Assembly (NCBI RefSeq): GCF_003605755.1
Contig: NZ_RAHJ01000019.1
Span: 196,331 to 260,330 of the forward strand
Direction: 5' to 3'
DNA from: Tsuneonella suprasediminis
GTDB lineage: Bacteria > Pseudomonadota > Alphaproteobacteria > Sphingomonadales > Sphingomonadaceae
DNA: 64,000 nt
Part shown: positions 26,549 to 36,559 of the stretch, piece after piece
How positions within the stretch are numbered: position 1 is the stretch's first letter
Layout of the letters: the number at the start of each line of letters is the position of its first letter
Translations under genes and position numbers: made by a program
Notes under the pieces: model-generated
What the model saw: the letters and a program-made list of their open reading frames with translations, nothing else
Database searches by the model: none
Told to the model about the DNA's origin: nothing

Positions 26549-27563
26549 AACGGATCGACCACCACAATGACAGGCCGATCAGGATCGCTCCGATCAAACC
26601 CGTTACCGCTTCCGGGATATGGAAACGGGCTGACGCCAACATAATGACGCCCAGTGCCAGAATGGCCCAGAACGCTCCGTGTTCGAGATACCGGTATTCG
26701 GCCAGAGTTCCTTTCTGAACCAGCATAATCGTCATCGAGCGGACGAACATTGCGCCAATCGACAGGCCCAACGCGATGATCACCATATTGTTGGATAGAG
26801 CAAACGCGCCAATCACTCCATCGAAGCTGAACGAACTGTCGAGCACCTGCAGATAGAGAAAACCCCCAAGACCGGATGCAACGGTCACACCCCGTAAGCG
26901 GGCAGCCTCCTCGCGCATTTCCAGCCAGGTGCTTATCCCTTCCACCACGACAAATGCGATGGTGCCGAAAATGCCCGCAGTCAGGAAAGTCAGAGCGTCA
27001 CTGTCGGGTAGCAGCAACGAAATGCCAAACATCGTAAGCAGGAGCAGCGCGATTTCGACCGCAGGAATATGGGAAAACCGGGAAAGCCACTCTTCTACCT
27101 GTCGAATCCAGTGGATGTCCTTGTCCTTGTCGAAAAAGAACTTTGAGCCAACCAGGCACAGGAATGCGCCGCCAAAACCCGCTATGCCGACATGGGCGCT
27201 GGAAACGATCCGTTCGTATTCGGCAGGTTGCCCCAGCGATAGTTTGATCGCATCGACAGGGCCGAGGCCTGCTGCAATAGCGACAATTGCCAGCGGAAAC
27301 GCCACACGCATACCGAAGACGGCGATCGCCATGCCCCACGTGAGGAAACGTCTCTGCCAGATTTCGTCCATGTCTTCGAGGACGGTCGCATTGACCACTG
27401 CGTTATCGAAGCTCAGCGAGACCTCGAGGACGGAGAGAACTGCGATGATCCATAGGATCTGAGCGACGCCAGCCACGCTGCCCGTACTTTCCCACCCATA
27501 CCATATACCGATTGCCATGCAGACAAAGGTGAAGACTGCAGAGCCCTTGAAATAGCGCATCAT
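26514..27563 (-). CDS. DUF475 (TerC-like) integral membrane protein
   Basis: A 349-residue polytopic membrane protein with eight to nine spans. The segments LEVSLSFDNAVVNATVLEDM and LDSSFSFDGVIGAFALSNN contain the acidic SFDN/SFDG pair that defines TerC/DUF475-like membrane proteins, thought to handle metal ions (tellurite-resistance and manganese-exporter relatives). A soluble loop DKDKDIHWIRQVEEWLSRFS lies between halves. It starts 22 bp after the panB stop on the same strand and may be cotranscribed with it. The two adjacent methionines make the exact start ambiguous by one codon. Confidence 0.88.
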   Translation of the reverse strand: MMRYFKGSAVFTFVCMAIGIWYGWESTGSVAGVAQILWIIAVLSVLEVSLSFDNAVVNATVLEDMDEIWQRRFLTWGMAIAVFGMRVAFPLAIVAIAAGLGPVDAIKLSLGQPAEYERIVSSAHVGIAGFGGAFLCLVGSKFFFDKDKDIHWIRQVEEWLSRFSHIPAVEIALLLLTMFGISLLLPDSDALTFLTAGIFGTIAFVVVEGISTWLEMREEAARLRGVTVASGLGGFLYLQVLDSSFSFDGVIGAFALSNNMVIIALGLSIGAMFVRSMTIMLVQKGTLAEYRYLEHGAFWAILALGVIMLASARFHIPEAVTGLIGAILIGLSLWWSIRFNRHSDHATGD

Positions 27564-27585
27564 TGAATCAGTCGTCCAAAGGTCA

Positions 27586-28458
27586 TTATGATTTGGGCTG
27601 GTAGGTCTGATCTTCGCCGGGAAAAGTCCTGTCGCGAACTTCTGCAGCGTATTGAGCTACGGCATCGGTGATCACCTCGGCCATGTTTTCATAGCGTTTG
27701 ACGAAGCGTGGTACGCGGTCGAACAGGCCGAGCATATCTTCGGTAACCAGTACCTGACCATCACATTGGTCCGATCCACCGATTCCGATGGTAGGAATTT
27801 CAAGGGACTGGCTAAGGGCGATGGCAATTGGTTCGATCACGCCTTCGACGACCACACCAAATGCACCTGCATTCTGCACAGCCTGCCCATCGGCCAAGAT
27901 CTTTGCATGTTCTTCCTGACTGCGGCCACGGGCGCCATAGCCACCCAGAGCGTTGACCGCCTGAGGAGTCAGGCCGACATGGCCCATAACCGGGATGCCG
28001 CGCTGACACAGGAATGAGATCGTTTCGGCCATTGCTTCGCCGCCTTCCAGCTTGACTGCGGCACAGCCGGTTTCTGCCATGATCCTACTGGCGTTTTCGA
28101 AAGCTTGTTGCGGAGATGCTTCGTACGATCCGAACGGCATATCGACGATCACGACCGAATGATATGATCCACGTACTACGGCGGCGCCATGGGCGATCAT
28201 CATGTCGAGGGTTACCTGCAGGGTTGATGGCAGGCCATAAATCACTTGCCCAAGAGAATCCCCGACTAATAAAATGTCGCAATGTTCATCCAGCAACTGC
28301 GCCATGCGCGCGGTGTAAGCGGTCAACATGACAAGGGGTTCTTTGGTTTTGCCGTCAGCCTTACGTGCCTGAATTTTGGGCACAGTCAGGCGCCGCATCG
28401 GTTGCGGTGTGGGGTTGGCGCGACTGGTCGCGGTGTCGAGCTGGAAGGTAGTGGACAT
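27586..28458 (-). CDS. panB: 3-methyl-2-oxobutanoate hydroxymethyltransferase
   Basis: First committed step of pantothenate synthesis, forming ketopantoate from 2-oxoisovalerate and 5,10-methylene-THF. The 290-residue TIM barrel has MLTAYTARMAQLLDE, ILLVGDSLGQVIYG (Mg-binding aspartate), VVIVDMPFGSYE, AAVKLEGGE, VMGHVGLTPQAVNALGGYGARG and PTIGIGGSDQCDGQVLVTEDMLG. The substrate 2-oxoisovalerate is supplied by the ilvBNC genes later in the window, though they are 20 kb away. A 20-residue N-terminal tail precedes the conserved RRLTVP. panC is not adjacent. Confidence 0.96.
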   Translation of the reverse strand: MSTTFQLDTATSRANPTPQPMRRLTVPKIQARKADGKTKEPLVMLTAYTARMAQLLDEHCDILLVGDSLGQVIYGLPSTLQVTLDMMIAHGAAVVRGSYHSVVIVDMPFGSYEASPQQAFENASRIMAETGCAAVKLEGGEAMAETISFLCQRGIPVMGHVGLTPQAVNALGGYGARGRSQEEHAKILADGQAVQNAGAFGVVVEGVIEPIAIALSQSLEIPTIGIGGSDQCDGQVLVTEDMLGLFDRVPRFVKRYENMAEVITDAVAQYAAEVRDRTFPGEDQTYQPKS

Positions 28459-28598
28459 ACGAAAGGTTCCTAGCCGGGCAAGATTAGCGGGGGAAGCCTT
28501 GAGATTATTTCTTGCCTTGAAGCGGTGCGGCGTTAGCTTTCAGTTCCATGACAGGTGAGGGGCAGGGCGCACCTCCGCTGCTAAGGGGATTCGGATCA

Positions 28599-30176
28599 AT
28601 GATCCTAGATCGCATCAAACCGCTGGACGCCATTTTGGCGACGGCGGAAAAGAAATCGCTTAATCGTACTCTTGGCTGGTTCCAGCTGATGCTGTTCGGC
28701 ATCGGCTGCGTTATCGGCACGGGTATTTTTGTACTTACGTCTGCCGGGGCTCAAAAGGCCGGGCCCGGGCTCATGCTTGCTTTCGCCATTGCTGGCGCGG
28801 TGTGTATCGTTGCGGCGCTCTGCTATGCAGAAATTGCCGCAATGGTGCCTGTTGCCGGGTCGGCATATACTTACAGTTACGCGACAATGGGGGAATTCCT
28901 CGCGTGGACTGTGGGTTGGGCACTTATCATGGAATATGCCATCGCTGCGGCGGCGGTGTCGGTCGGTTGGTCCGGCTATTTCAGTGGTACTTTCCTGAAT
29001 GAATTGTTCGGGGTGCAGTTGCCGCCCTGGCTGGCAGCAGGTCCGCTTGCGCTTGGGGGCGCGCCAGGTGGTTTGATTAATCTTCCCGCGTTGCTGATTG
29101 CATTGCTGGTGACTGGTCTGCTTATTATCGGAACGAGCGAGAGCGCCAAGTTCAACGCCATTCTCGTTGCCATCAAAGTGACTGCGCTGACGGCATTCGT
29201 TGCCTTGACGCTGACAAGCCCGCATTTCGATACTGCGCGCTTCAATCCTTTTCTTCCTGCCGGTGTTTTTGGCGGTTGGGGGACTGGCGTAGGTGCGGTT
29301 GGTGCCGCTGCGACGATTTTTTTCGCTTATGTCGGCTTCGATGCTGTTTCGACAGCCGCCGAAGAAACCAAAAACCCACAGCGCAACGTACCGATCGGGC
29401 TGGTCGGATCGCTGCTGTTTTGCACGGTGTTCTACATTCTGGTGGCTGCCGGTGCAGTTGGCACCATCGGCGGTCAACCGATTATGGGGCCAGGCGGGGT
29501 TCCGTTCCCGGCGGGGTCGGAAGAGCTCGCCCGTCAGTGCGCCATGCCGCAACATGCCGGAGCGCTGGTTTGTTCGAATGAGGCGCTGGCTCACGTTCTG
29601 CGGGAAATCGGCTTCTCCGGTATCGGCAATATGCTCGGTATCGCAGCTTTCCTCGCGCTGCCTTCGGTTATCCTCGTCCTGATCTTCGGACAGACGCGCA
29701 TTTTCTTTGTGATGGCGCGTGATGGGTTGCTGCCTGAAAAGCTCAGCTCGGTGCATCCCAAATATAAGACACCGCATGTCGTTACGCTGTTAACTGGTGG
29801 TGTAGTCGCCTTGGGGGCAGCGTTTTTTCCGGTGGGTAAGCTGGCCGATATCTCGAATGCCGGAACACTCTATGCCTTTATGATGGTGGCATTTGCCGTG
29901 TTGATCCTGCGTAAACGTGATCCTCAGCGGCAGCGGGCGTTCCGTGTGCCTGCGGTTTGGTTAGTCGCACCGATCACAATCGTGGGTTGCGTATTTTTGT
30001 TCCTTAACCTGCCGATCGACGCGATGCTTTTCCTGCCGGGGTGGGGTGCATTGGGGATTATTGTCTATTTCCTCTATAGCCGTCACAACAGCCATCTGGG
30101 CCGCGGCATTGTCGAGGTGGTGGACGATATCGAAGGCGATGAAACATCCATTCCGATCAACCCACCCAAGGGCTGA
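28599..30176 (+). CDS. APC-superfamily amino acid permease
   Basis: A 525-residue, 12-span cation/amino acid transporter of the APC (CAT-like) group. The first span carries the substrate-site GIGCVIGTGIFVLTSAGAQ, span 3 the AEIAAMVPVAGSAYTYSY motif, and IFFAYVGFDAVSTAAEETKNPQRNVPIG sits in span 6-7. A loop after span 7 contains two cysteines in a disordered stretch (QCAMPQHAGALVC). ATG 28599 has AAGGGG ten bases upstream; an earlier in-frame ATG at 28548 does not. It ends just before a strong terminator. Confidence 0.92.
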   Translation: MILDRIKPLDAILATAEKKSLNRTLGWFQLMLFGIGCVIGTGIFVLTSAGAQKAGPGLMLAFAIAGAVCIVAALCYAEIAAMVPVAGSAYTYSYATMGEFLAWTVGWALIMEYAIAAAAVSVGWSGYFSGTFLNELFGVQLPPWLAAGPLALGGAPGGLINLPALLIALLVTGLLIIGTSESAKFNAILVAIKVTALTAFVALTLTSPHFDTARFNPFLPAGVFGGWGTGVGAVGAAATIFFAYVGFDAVSTAAEETKNPQRNVPIGLVGSLLFCTVFYILVAAGAVGTIGGQPIMGPGGVPFPAGSEELARQCAMPQHAGALVCSNEALAHVLREIGFSGIGNMLGIAAFLALPSVILVLIFGQTRIFFVMARDGLLPEKLSSVHPKYKTPHVVTLLTGGVVALGAAFFPVGKLADISNAGTLYAFMMVAFAVLILRKRDPQRQRAFRVPAVWLVAPITIVGCVFLFLNLPIDAMLFLPGWGALGIIVYFLYSRHNSHLGRGIVEVVDDIEGDETSIPINPPKG

Positions 30177-30196
30177 GGTTGACAGGTTCGATACGG

Positions 30197-30229
30197 AAAG
30201 GGCCGCTCTTTATGGGCGGCCCTTTTTTT
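30197..30229 (+). terminator. rho-independent terminator after the amino acid permease
   Basis: Stem GGGCCGC (30200-30206) with GCGGCCC (30216-30222), loop TCTTTATGG, then a run of seven thymidines. AAA before the stem extends pairing into the U-tract. Confidence 0.92.
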
Positions 30230-30247
30230 GATCGCTGGGTAATGGCC

Positions 30248-30730
30248 TTAGAGGGTGGTTTCCGTGTGTTTGTCCGTAGCATCCTGTCGGACATCCATAC
30301 CTAGCGCCATCTTTGCAGTGGTGAGCAGGCTGAGATCGCCGCTCCAAATTTCGGCCTCACCCAGATCCATCCTTAGCATAAGCAGATTGGGATCGCTCTT
30401 CCCGCGGGGAAACCATGCTTCGACAAAGTTCGACCACTGTTTGTCAAGCCGCTCCCGGCTTGATTCAATGCTTAGAGTTCCGTTGAAGTGAGCGAACAGA
30501 TCGTGCCCTTTCCCTGTGAAGATACAGTGGGCACTGCCCAGTTGCGCAAGATGACTGCCCTTCGAAGTGAAAAACCAAATCGCGCTGTCAGCATCTTTAT
30601 CGAGCTGTGCGGTCATAGGCACGGCTTCGCCAGGCATGTTTTCCAGCGCAACAAAGACGAAAGGTGAATCAGCCAAAGCATTCCAGAACTTATGTTTCAA
30701 CTCGTCGGCGTTTCCAGATTTGTATTTCAT
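30248..30730 (-). CDS. pyridoxamine 5'-phosphate oxidase-like flavin-binding protein (stress protein 26 type)
   Basis: A 160-residue split-barrel protein (PNPOx-like, GSP26 group). Typical elements are the helical start KHKFWNALADSPFVFVALE, then MTAQLDKDADSAIWFFTSKGSHLAQLG, AHCIFTGKGHDLFAHFNGTLSIE and a C-terminal helix WSNFVEAWFPRG followed by LLMLRMDLGEAEIWSG. AAGGAG precedes the ATG at 30730. Relatives bind FMN or FAD; the exact reaction is unknown and many have a stress association. A longer frame upstream would overlap the divergent gene region without a start site. Confidence 0.82.
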   Translation of the reverse strand: MKYKSGNADELKHKFWNALADSPFVFVALENMPGEAVPMTAQLDKDADSAIWFFTSKGSHLAQLGSAHCIFTGKGHDLFAHFNGTLSIESSRERLDKQWSNFVEAWFPRGKSDPNLLMLRMDLGEAEIWSGDLSLLTTAKMALGMDVRQDATDKHTETTL

Positions 30731-30929
30731 GTTGATCTCCTTCCCTTTTTCAACGGGCAGGGTCGTCAGATCGTTCCGGTGGGAAGGGGGATGCGCGATG
30801 AAGGATACGGGCTTGTCGACCGCAAGAACTCCATGCAGAAGATTGTCCATAGGGGCCCCCGCAACAGTCATGGCGTATCAGAATTTTCCACCTGCCACAT
30901 TGTCCTGTTGCCCATTACAGCAAATCGCA

Positions 30930-31562
30930 ATGATCGATCCCGAACGCCTGGCGGCATTTGCCCTGATGACCGCTGTCACCAGCATCGTGCCCGGCGTTTC
31001 GATGCTGTTCGTAATGGGGCAGACAATTCGGCGCGGTTGGCGGGCTGGGATGGCGGCGCTGTGGGGGTTACAGCTCGGCTATCTGTTGTGGTGGTTGCTC
31101 GCCGCGCTCGGCTTGGGGGCTTTGGCGAAAGCCTTTCCGGTTGCATTTTATCTGCTGGCGATCGGCGGTGCTCTCTTTCTCGCGTGGTTGGGCATTGCGG
31201 GTATCCGCCATGCGGGCGAGGGGGCTGACGAGGTGACGGATCAGGCTTCACTCACCACACACTGCTTCCGCCATGGTGCGTTCGTCGCCATCGGCAACCC
31301 GAAATCGCTGGTCTATATCGTGGCCCTCCTGCCACCGTTCGTCGATCAGGCAGAGGCTGTCCTGCCACAGATCGGCTTGCTGATGGTCGTCGCAACGCCT
31401 TTCGATATGCTGATCGGTGCGCTGTATGTGATCGCGGGGCAACGCCTTGCGCGGGTTATGGCAAGCCCGGAATCGCGGCGTCGCATCGATCGCGCTGCCG
31501 GCGTGATCTATATCATGATCGCGACCGGCATTCTGGCCGATATTCTTTGGGGTTGGAGTTGA
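30930..31562 (+). CDS. LysE/RhtB-family amino acid exporter
   Basis: A 210-residue, six-span exporter. It has the family's opening span ending in VPGVSMLFVMGQTIRRG, which corresponds to the PGP motif, then AFYLLAIGGALFLAWLGIAGIR and GAFVAIGNPKSLVYIVALLPPFV. ATG 30930 fits the normal N-terminal position although the ribosome-binding site is weak. In-frame upstream codons reaching to 30567 overlap the divergent flavin-protein gene and look non-coding. The exported amino acid is unknown. Confidence 0.88.
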   Translation: MIDPERLAAFALMTAVTSIVPGVSMLFVMGQTIRRGWRAGMAALWGLQLGYLLWWLLAALGLGALAKAFPVAFYLLAIGGALFLAWLGIAGIRHAGEGADEVTDQASLTTHCFRHGAFVAIGNPKSLVYIVALLPPFVDQAEAVLPQIGLLMVVATPFDMLIGALYVIAGQRLARVMASPESRRRIDRAAGVIYIMIATGILADILWGWS

Positions 31563-31572
31563 GGTATCCGGT

Positions 31573-32259
31573 CTAAGATTCGATGGAGTAACCCGCCCCG
31601 CGCACGGTTCGCACGGGATCTTTGGTGTTTTCCATTTCGATTGCTTTGCGAAGTCGCCGAATATGCACGTCGACTGTCCGCAACTCGATATCGCTGCCAG
31701 TACCCCACACTCCGTCGAGCAACTGGTTGCGACTGAACACCCGGCCCGGATTTTCCATCAGAAATTTGAGCAGGCGATATTCGGTCGGGCCAAGCTGCAG
31801 CGCGCGTCCGCGACGTTCCACCCGGTGAGCGACCGGGTCCAGCGTCAGGTCGCCCACGGTAATCGATTCACCCGCCAAGGCAGGGCGGATACGCCGCATC
31901 ACGGCCGCCACACGGGCAAGAAGCTCTCGCGGGGAGAATGGCTTGGTCAGATAATCGTCTGCCCCGGTTTCCAGCCCGCGAATGCGATCGTCTTCCGCTT
32001 CGCGCGCCGTGAGCATGATGATCGGAACGTGAGCAGTCGATTTGTCGCGCCTCAGCCGGCGACAAACTTCGATCCCGCTGGTGCCTTCGATCATCCAGTC
32101 GAGGATGACGAGATCAGGCACCTCTTCCGCCGCCATTTCCAGCGCTTCGTCGCCATCGGCGGTGACGCGCACGTTATAGCCTTCGTTGTGGAAGCGATAT
32201 TCAAGCAGCTCCGAGAGCGCCTGATCGTCTTCCACGAGCAGTAATTTGGCAGCAGGCAT
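31573..32259 (-). CDS. phoB: phosphate regulon response regulator PhoB
   Basis: OmpR-family regulator that activates Pho-box promoters under phosphate starvation. 228 residues: receiver with ED pair at 10-12 and phosphoacceptor D54 (VILDWMIEG), then the switch residues in PIIMLTAREAEDD and YLTKPFSPREL. A winged helix follows with GPTEYRLLKFLMENPGRVFSRNQLLDGVWG and RTVDVHIRRLRKAIE. It is the last gene of the phoR-pstCAB-phoU-phoB run, separated from phoU by 65 bp, so a separate promoter is possible. Confidence 0.95.
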   Translation of the reverse strand: MPAAKLLLVEDDQALSELLEYRFHNEGYNVRVTADGDEALEMAAEEVPDLVILDWMIEGTSGIEVCRRLRRDKSTAHVPIIMLTAREAEDDRIRGLETGADDYLTKPFSPRELLARVAAVMRRIRPALAGESITVGDLTLDPVAHRVERRGRALQLGPTEYRLLKFLMENPGRVFSRNQLLDGVWGTGSDIELRTVDVHIRRLRKAIEMENTKDPVRTVRGAGYSIES

Positions 32260-32324
32260 GACAATGTTTCCCTTGTTGCGCCTCTATGACACCGCCAAAG
32301 TTACATTTTCACGACAAAAACGTG

Positions 32325-33026
32325 TCAATCGCCAGTTTGATGCAAAGGCTCGCCATCGTCGTCTGCCGGATAAGTGCCGGTGGCGGCGAAGTGGACCATT
32401 TCGGCCACGTTGGTCGCGTGGTCACCAATCCGTTCTATATTGCGGGCCACGAACAGCAGCTGGGCCGATGTAGAAATGGTCGCAGGATTTTCCACCATAT
32501 GGCTGACGAAATTGCGGAAAATCGAATCGTAGAAATTGTCCACTTTGGTATCGGCCACGATCACTTCGCGGGCCAGCCCGGCATCGCGCGCGGCATAGGC
32601 GGTCAGCACATCGTGGACCATTTCCGCCGCCAGTTCACCCATCGCCGGCAGCAGGGTAAGCGGTTCGAATTTCTTGCGATTGTCTATCTTGCGCGCCGCC
32701 TTGGCGATGGCTTTCGAATAATCGCCGATCCGTTCCACCACGCCGGCAATTTTCAGAGCAGCGATCACTTCGCGCAAATCATCCGCCATCGGCGCGCGTA
32801 GAGCAATGATCCGAACGGCGAGCTTGTCCACTTCGGATTCAAGCGCGTCGATACGCTTGTCGCCTTTGATAACCTGATCGGCCAGCGCGTCATCCCCTTT
32901 GACGAGCGCGTCCATCGCGTTGGTCACGGCGGCTTCGGCCAGACCGCCCATTTCCGCGATCAGCCCGCGCAGACGGGTAATGTCCTCGTCAAATGCCTTT
33001 ACGGTGTGTTCTGCACCCATATTCAT
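32325..33026 (-). CDS. phoU: phosphate transport regulator PhoU
   Basis: Dimeric helical protein linking the PstSCAB transporter to PhoR, needed to switch off phosphate signalling. 233 residues with two three-helix repeats: FDEDITRLRGLIAEMGGLAEAAVTNAMDALV and a second copy around residue 120-150. The metal-binding EXXXD pattern occurs in IKGDKRIDALESEVDKL and VIVADTKVDNFYDSIF. It lies 4 bp after pstB. Confidence 0.95.
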   Translation of the reverse strand: MNMGAEHTVKAFDEDITRLRGLIAEMGGLAEAAVTNAMDALVKGDDALADQVIKGDKRIDALESEVDKLAVRIIALRAPMADDLREVIAALKIAGVVERIGDYSKAIAKAARKIDNRKKFEPLTLLPAMGELAAEMVHDVLTAYAARDAGLAREVIVADTKVDNFYDSIFRNFVSHMVENPATISTSAQLLFVARNIERIGDHATNVAEMVHFAATGTYPADDDGEPLHQTGD

Positions 33027-33030
33027 ATCC

Positions 33031-33819
33031 TTAGCCGTACCGTCCGGTGATATAATCCTTGGTCCGCTCTTCCAGCGGATTGGTGAATATATCGGTGGTC
33101 CGACCGTACTCTACCATTTTGCCGAGGTGGAAAAAGGCCGTTCGCTGGCTGACACGCGCGGCCTGCTGCATCGAGTGTGTCACGATGACAATGGCATAGC
33201 GCCCGTGCAGTTCCGCGATCAGTTCTTCGATTTTTGCGGTGGCAATCGGATCAAGTGCCGAACACGGCTCGTCCATCAGGATCACTTCTGGGTCGACCGC
33301 AATGGCGCGGGCGATGCACAGCCGCTGTTGCTGCCCGCCGGAAAGCGCGGTGCCGCTGTCGCTCAGCCGGTCTTTCACTTCGTTCCACAAACCAGCGCGC
33401 TGCAACGATTTTTCGACGATGGCATCGAGATCGTGCTTGCTTTCGGCAAACCCATGAATGCGGGGGCCGTAGGCGACGTTTTCGTAAATCGATTTCGGAA
33501 ACGGGTTTGGCTTCTGAAACACCATGCCGACACGGGCGCGGAGCTGCACAACATCCATTTTGGAGCGATAGATGTCTTCCCCGTCGAGCATGATTTCGCC
33601 TTCTACCCGAGCGGCGGCAATCGTGTCGTTCATACGATTGAGCGTGCGAAGGAAGGTCGATTTGCCGCAGCCGGAAGGGCCGATGAACGCAGTGACATAT
33701 TCCGTGGGAATGTCGATCGACACACCGTCGATCGCTTTCTTGTCCCCATAGAACACCGACACATCGCGTGCGCTGATCTTGGCCTTGGTTTCGTCGAGGT
33801 TGGGATGGACTACGGTCAC
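33031..33819 (-). CDS. pstB: phosphate ABC transporter ATPase PstB
   Basis: Energises phosphate import. 262 residues with Walker [10 protein letters not shown]-loop [22 protein letters not shown] signature [14 protein letters not shown], Walker [14 protein letters not shown] and the H-loop [12 protein letters not shown]. The [14 protein letters not shown]-terminus is typical of PstB. It overlaps pstA by 4 bp. Confidence 0.97.
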   Translation of the reverse strand: MTVVHPNLDETKAKISARDVSVFYGDKKAIDGVSIDIPTEYVTAFIGPSGCGKSTFLRTLNRMNDTIAAARVEGEIMLDGEDIYRSKMDVVQLRARVGMVFQKPNPFPKSIYENVAYGPRIHGFAESKHDLDAIVEKSLQRAGLWNEVKDRLSDSGTALSGGQQQRLCIARAIAVDPEVILMDEPCSALDPIATAKIEELIAELHGRYAIVIVTHSMQQAARVSQRTAFFHLGKMVEYGRTTDIFTNPLEERTKDYITGRYG

Positions 33820-35099
33820 CAGGTTTTCTCGAATTTGTTACGAAGATAAATTGCCAGGCCGTTCATCGCCAGCAGGAACAGCAATAGCACGATAATCGCG
33901 GCAGATGTCCGTTCCACGAAGCCACGGTCGATTTCGTCGGACCAGAGGAAAATCTGCACTGGCAAAACTGTGGCGGGCGATGTCAGGCCATCGGGCGGCG
34001 AGGCGACGAAAGCCCGCATGCCGATCATTAGCAGCGGAGCGGTTTCACCCAGTGCGCGGGCCATGCCGATGATCGTGCCCGTCAAAATTCCGGGCAGGGC
34101 AAGCGGCAGGACATGATGGAACACCACCTGTACCGGCGATGCGCCGACGGCCAGAGCACCATCGCGAATGCTGGGCGGTACGGCCTTGATCGCGTTGCGC
34201 CCGGCGATCACGATTACCGGCATCGTCATTAGAGCCAGCGTCATGCCGCCGATCAACGGGGCTGAGCGCATATCGGGAAATAGCCACAGGAACACCGCCA
34301 GCCCCAGCAGCCCGAAAATGATCGAGGGCACCGCGGCAAGGTTGTTGATCGATACTTCGATCAGATCGGTCCAGCGGTTCTTCGGCGCGTATTCTTCCAG
34401 ATAAAGCGCGGCTAGCACACCGATGGGAAACGCCAGCGCGAGCGTGACGATCATCGTCAGTATCGATCCCTTGAGCGCGCCCCAGATCCCCACTTCCTGC
34501 GGGTCGGTTGCGTCAGAGCGGGTCAGGAACCCACCGTCGAAATGCTGAGCCAGTTTGCCTTCGTCGGAGAGCTTGGCGGCGAGCGCCTTTTCCTCTGTCG
34601 AACCGTCGCCGGAATATGCCTTGGCCAGATCGCCCCCGGCGGGAATCCAGAATGTCTGCTTGCCCTGCGCGCGGGACGGGTCGGCAATAATGGCATTGCC
34701 CACATCCTGCCATGCATTTGGCGAGAGATCGGCTGCTGCGACCGGGCCAAGCGCCTGCTCTGCTGAAAACTCAACCAGTTCTGGCAGGCCTTGCGCGCGG
34801 AGCAGTTCCATCGCCCCTGGTTGGTTGAGCATTTCAGGTGTCGCGGAAATGCCAACTGCAGCAAAATCGACCGGCACCTGAACTTCGGCGCGCTTGAACC
34901 CACCAATGCCGTTGCCAACCATCGTGACCAGCAGGATCAGCAGCATCGCGACGGAGAACAGGATCGCCCCCAGTCCCATGGCCTTGAACCGCTTCTCAGC
35001 ACGGTAACGCCGTTTCAGGCGCGCTTCGAACGCGGCCGAACGGGTCGGACCGAGGGATGCCTGGGTGGCGGCACTATCGATGAGGGGCGTGTTACTCAT
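33816..35099 (-). CDS. pstA: phosphate ABC transporter permease PstA (extended)
   Basis: Membrane subunit of the phosphate importer. At 427 residues it is longer than the ~280-residue E. coli protein. A large periplasmic insertion (about residues 70-190) with a lone N-terminal span precedes the core permease, which has six spans including [19 protein letters not shown] and the EAA loop in [35 protein letters not shown]. The start overlaps pstC by 8 bp. Extended PstA/PstC pairs are known in alphaproteobacteria. Confidence 0.93.
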   Translation of the reverse strand: MSNTPLIDSAATQASLGPTRSAAFEARLKRRYRAEKRFKAMGLGAILFSVAMLLILLVTMVGNGIGGFKRAEVQVPVDFAAVGISATPEMLNQPGAMELLRAQGLPELVEFSAEQALGPVAAADLSPNAWQDVGNAIIADPSRAQGKQTFWIPAGGDLAKAYSGDGSTEEKALAAKLSDEGKLAQHFDGGFLTRSDATDPQEVGIWGALKGSILTMIVTLALAFPIGVLAALYLEEYAPKNRWTDLIEVSINNLAAVPSIIFGLLGLAVFLWLFPDMRSAPLIGGMTLALMTMPVIVIAGRNAIKAVPPSIRDGALAVGASPVQVVFHHVLPLALPGILTGTIIGMARALGETAPLLMIGMRAFVASPPDGLTSPATVLPVQIFLWSDEIDRGFVERTSAAIIVLLLFLLAMNGLAIYLRNKFEKTW

Positions 35100-36474
35100 A
35101 AGCTTCGCGGAACCGTTTTACGACGCGCAGCGCGATGATATTCAGCGCCAGCGTTACGAGGAACAGAACGAACCCGAGGGCAAACGCACTCAGAGTAGCA
35201 GGATGATCGAAGCTGCCTTCGCCCGTCAACATGGCAACGATCTGATACGTAACCGTGGTCATCGTTTCCAGCGGGTTCACCGTCAGATTAGCGGTTGCGC
35301 CCGCGGCCATAACGACGATCATCGTTTCACCGATGGCGCGGCTGATCGCCAGCATGACACCGCCAACAATCCCCGGCAGCGCAGCGGGAACCAACACTTT
35401 GCGGATCGTTTCGGATTTGGTCGCGCCCATCGCCAGGCTCCCATCGCGCATGGCCTGCGGAACAGCGGCAATGGAATCGTCTGCCATCGAGGACACGAAT
35501 GGAATAATCATCACGCCCATTACAAGACCCGCGGCAAGCGCGCTTTCCGAACTGGCGTTGGTAATGCCCACTGCCTGCGCCACGTCGCGGATCCACGGGG
35601 CCACCGTCAGCGCAGCGAAATATCCGTAAACGACAGTGGGAACCCCGGCGAGAATTTCTAGCAGCGGCTTCAGCCATTTGCGCCATGTCGGGTGAGCGTA
35701 TTGTGTGAGGTAGATCGCGCTCATCAGGCCCAGCGGGATCGCCACGATCATGGCAATAATCGCCCCGATGAAGATCGTGCCCCAGAACAACGGCAGCGCG
35801 CCATAGCGCGTGGGATCGGGATTGGCGGCATTTGCCATCGGATCCGGCCCCCAATGAAGCCCGAACAGGAAATCGATCGGGGAAACCATGCCAAAGAACC
35901 GCACGGTTTCGAACACGAGGCTGGCCACGATGCCAAGCGTGGTCAGGATAGCCACCAGCGACGCCAGCAACAGCATTGCCATGACAATGCGTTCCACCTT
36001 GGTGCGGGCGGCGAAGTCGGGCTTCACTTTCAAAAAAGCCCATGCCCCGCCGGCAAAGCCGATCAGCAATGTTCCAATCGCTCCGATCCAGCGGAATTCG
36101 GCCAGAGCGGTGCGGAACGGTTCGACCAGCGGTTGTGCGGCGGGATTGTAAACTCCAGCCGCCGCGCCGGTCGCCACATTCCGCGCCTCTGCCAACAGAG
36201 CGTTACGCTGAAAATCGAAGGTTGGCAGATTGGCCGCGGCCGGATCGGCCAATACCGATTGCAGAACGAGGCCGGGCTCGATCGCGCTCCAGATCATGAT
36301 GAAGATCAGCACCGGCACTACAATCCAAAGCGCGACGTACCAGCCATGATAGCTGGGCAGGGCGGCAAGCCGTTCCGTTCCGGAGCGGCGAAAGCTCCAC
36401 GCACGGGCGCGGGCAGCCAGCCATCCGGCAAGCCCGAGGCCGATTGCAAGTAATAGCAGCAGAGCCATCGACAT
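35092..36474 (-). CDS. pstC: phosphate ABC transporter permease PstC (extended)
   Basis: Partner permease of PstA, 460 residues. An N-terminal span and a long soluble segment precede the core spans. The EAA loop reads VRKVLVPAALPGIVGGVMLAISRAIGETMIVVMAAG and is preceded by SLAMGATKSETI. ATG 36474 is chosen although it has no strong ribosome-binding site; a second in-frame ATG lies two codons in. The gene is the first behind the Pho box at 36560-36577. pstS is not in the window. Confidence 0.92.
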   Translation of the reverse strand: MSMALLLLLAIGLGLAGWLAARARAWSFRRSGTERLAALPSYHGWYVALWIVVPVLIFIMIWSAIEPGLVLQSVLADPAAANLPTFDFQRNALLAEARNVATGAAAGVYNPAAQPLVEPFRTALAEFRWIGAIGTLLIGFAGGAWAFLKVKPDFAARTKVERIVMAMLLLASLVAILTTLGIVASLVFETVRFFGMVSPIDFLFGLHWGPDPMANAANPDPTRYGALPLFWGTIFIGAIIAMIVAIPLGLMSAIYLTQYAHPTWRKWLKPLLEILAGVPTVVYGYFAALTVAPWIRDVAQAVGITNASSESALAAGLVMGVMIIPFVSSMADDSIAAVPQAMRDGSLAMGATKSETIRKVLVPAALPGIVGGVMLAISRAIGETMIVVMAAGATANLTVNPLETMTTVTYQIVAMLTGEGSFDHPATLSAFALGFVLFLVTLALNIIALRVVKRFREAYE

Positions 36475-36559
36475 CAGGCAAACGTATCCGTCTGGAGGGG
36501 CATATCGCGGCGCAAACACTCTCCCGCCGCTCGGTCGAACGGGCCAATGCGTAAGTTTT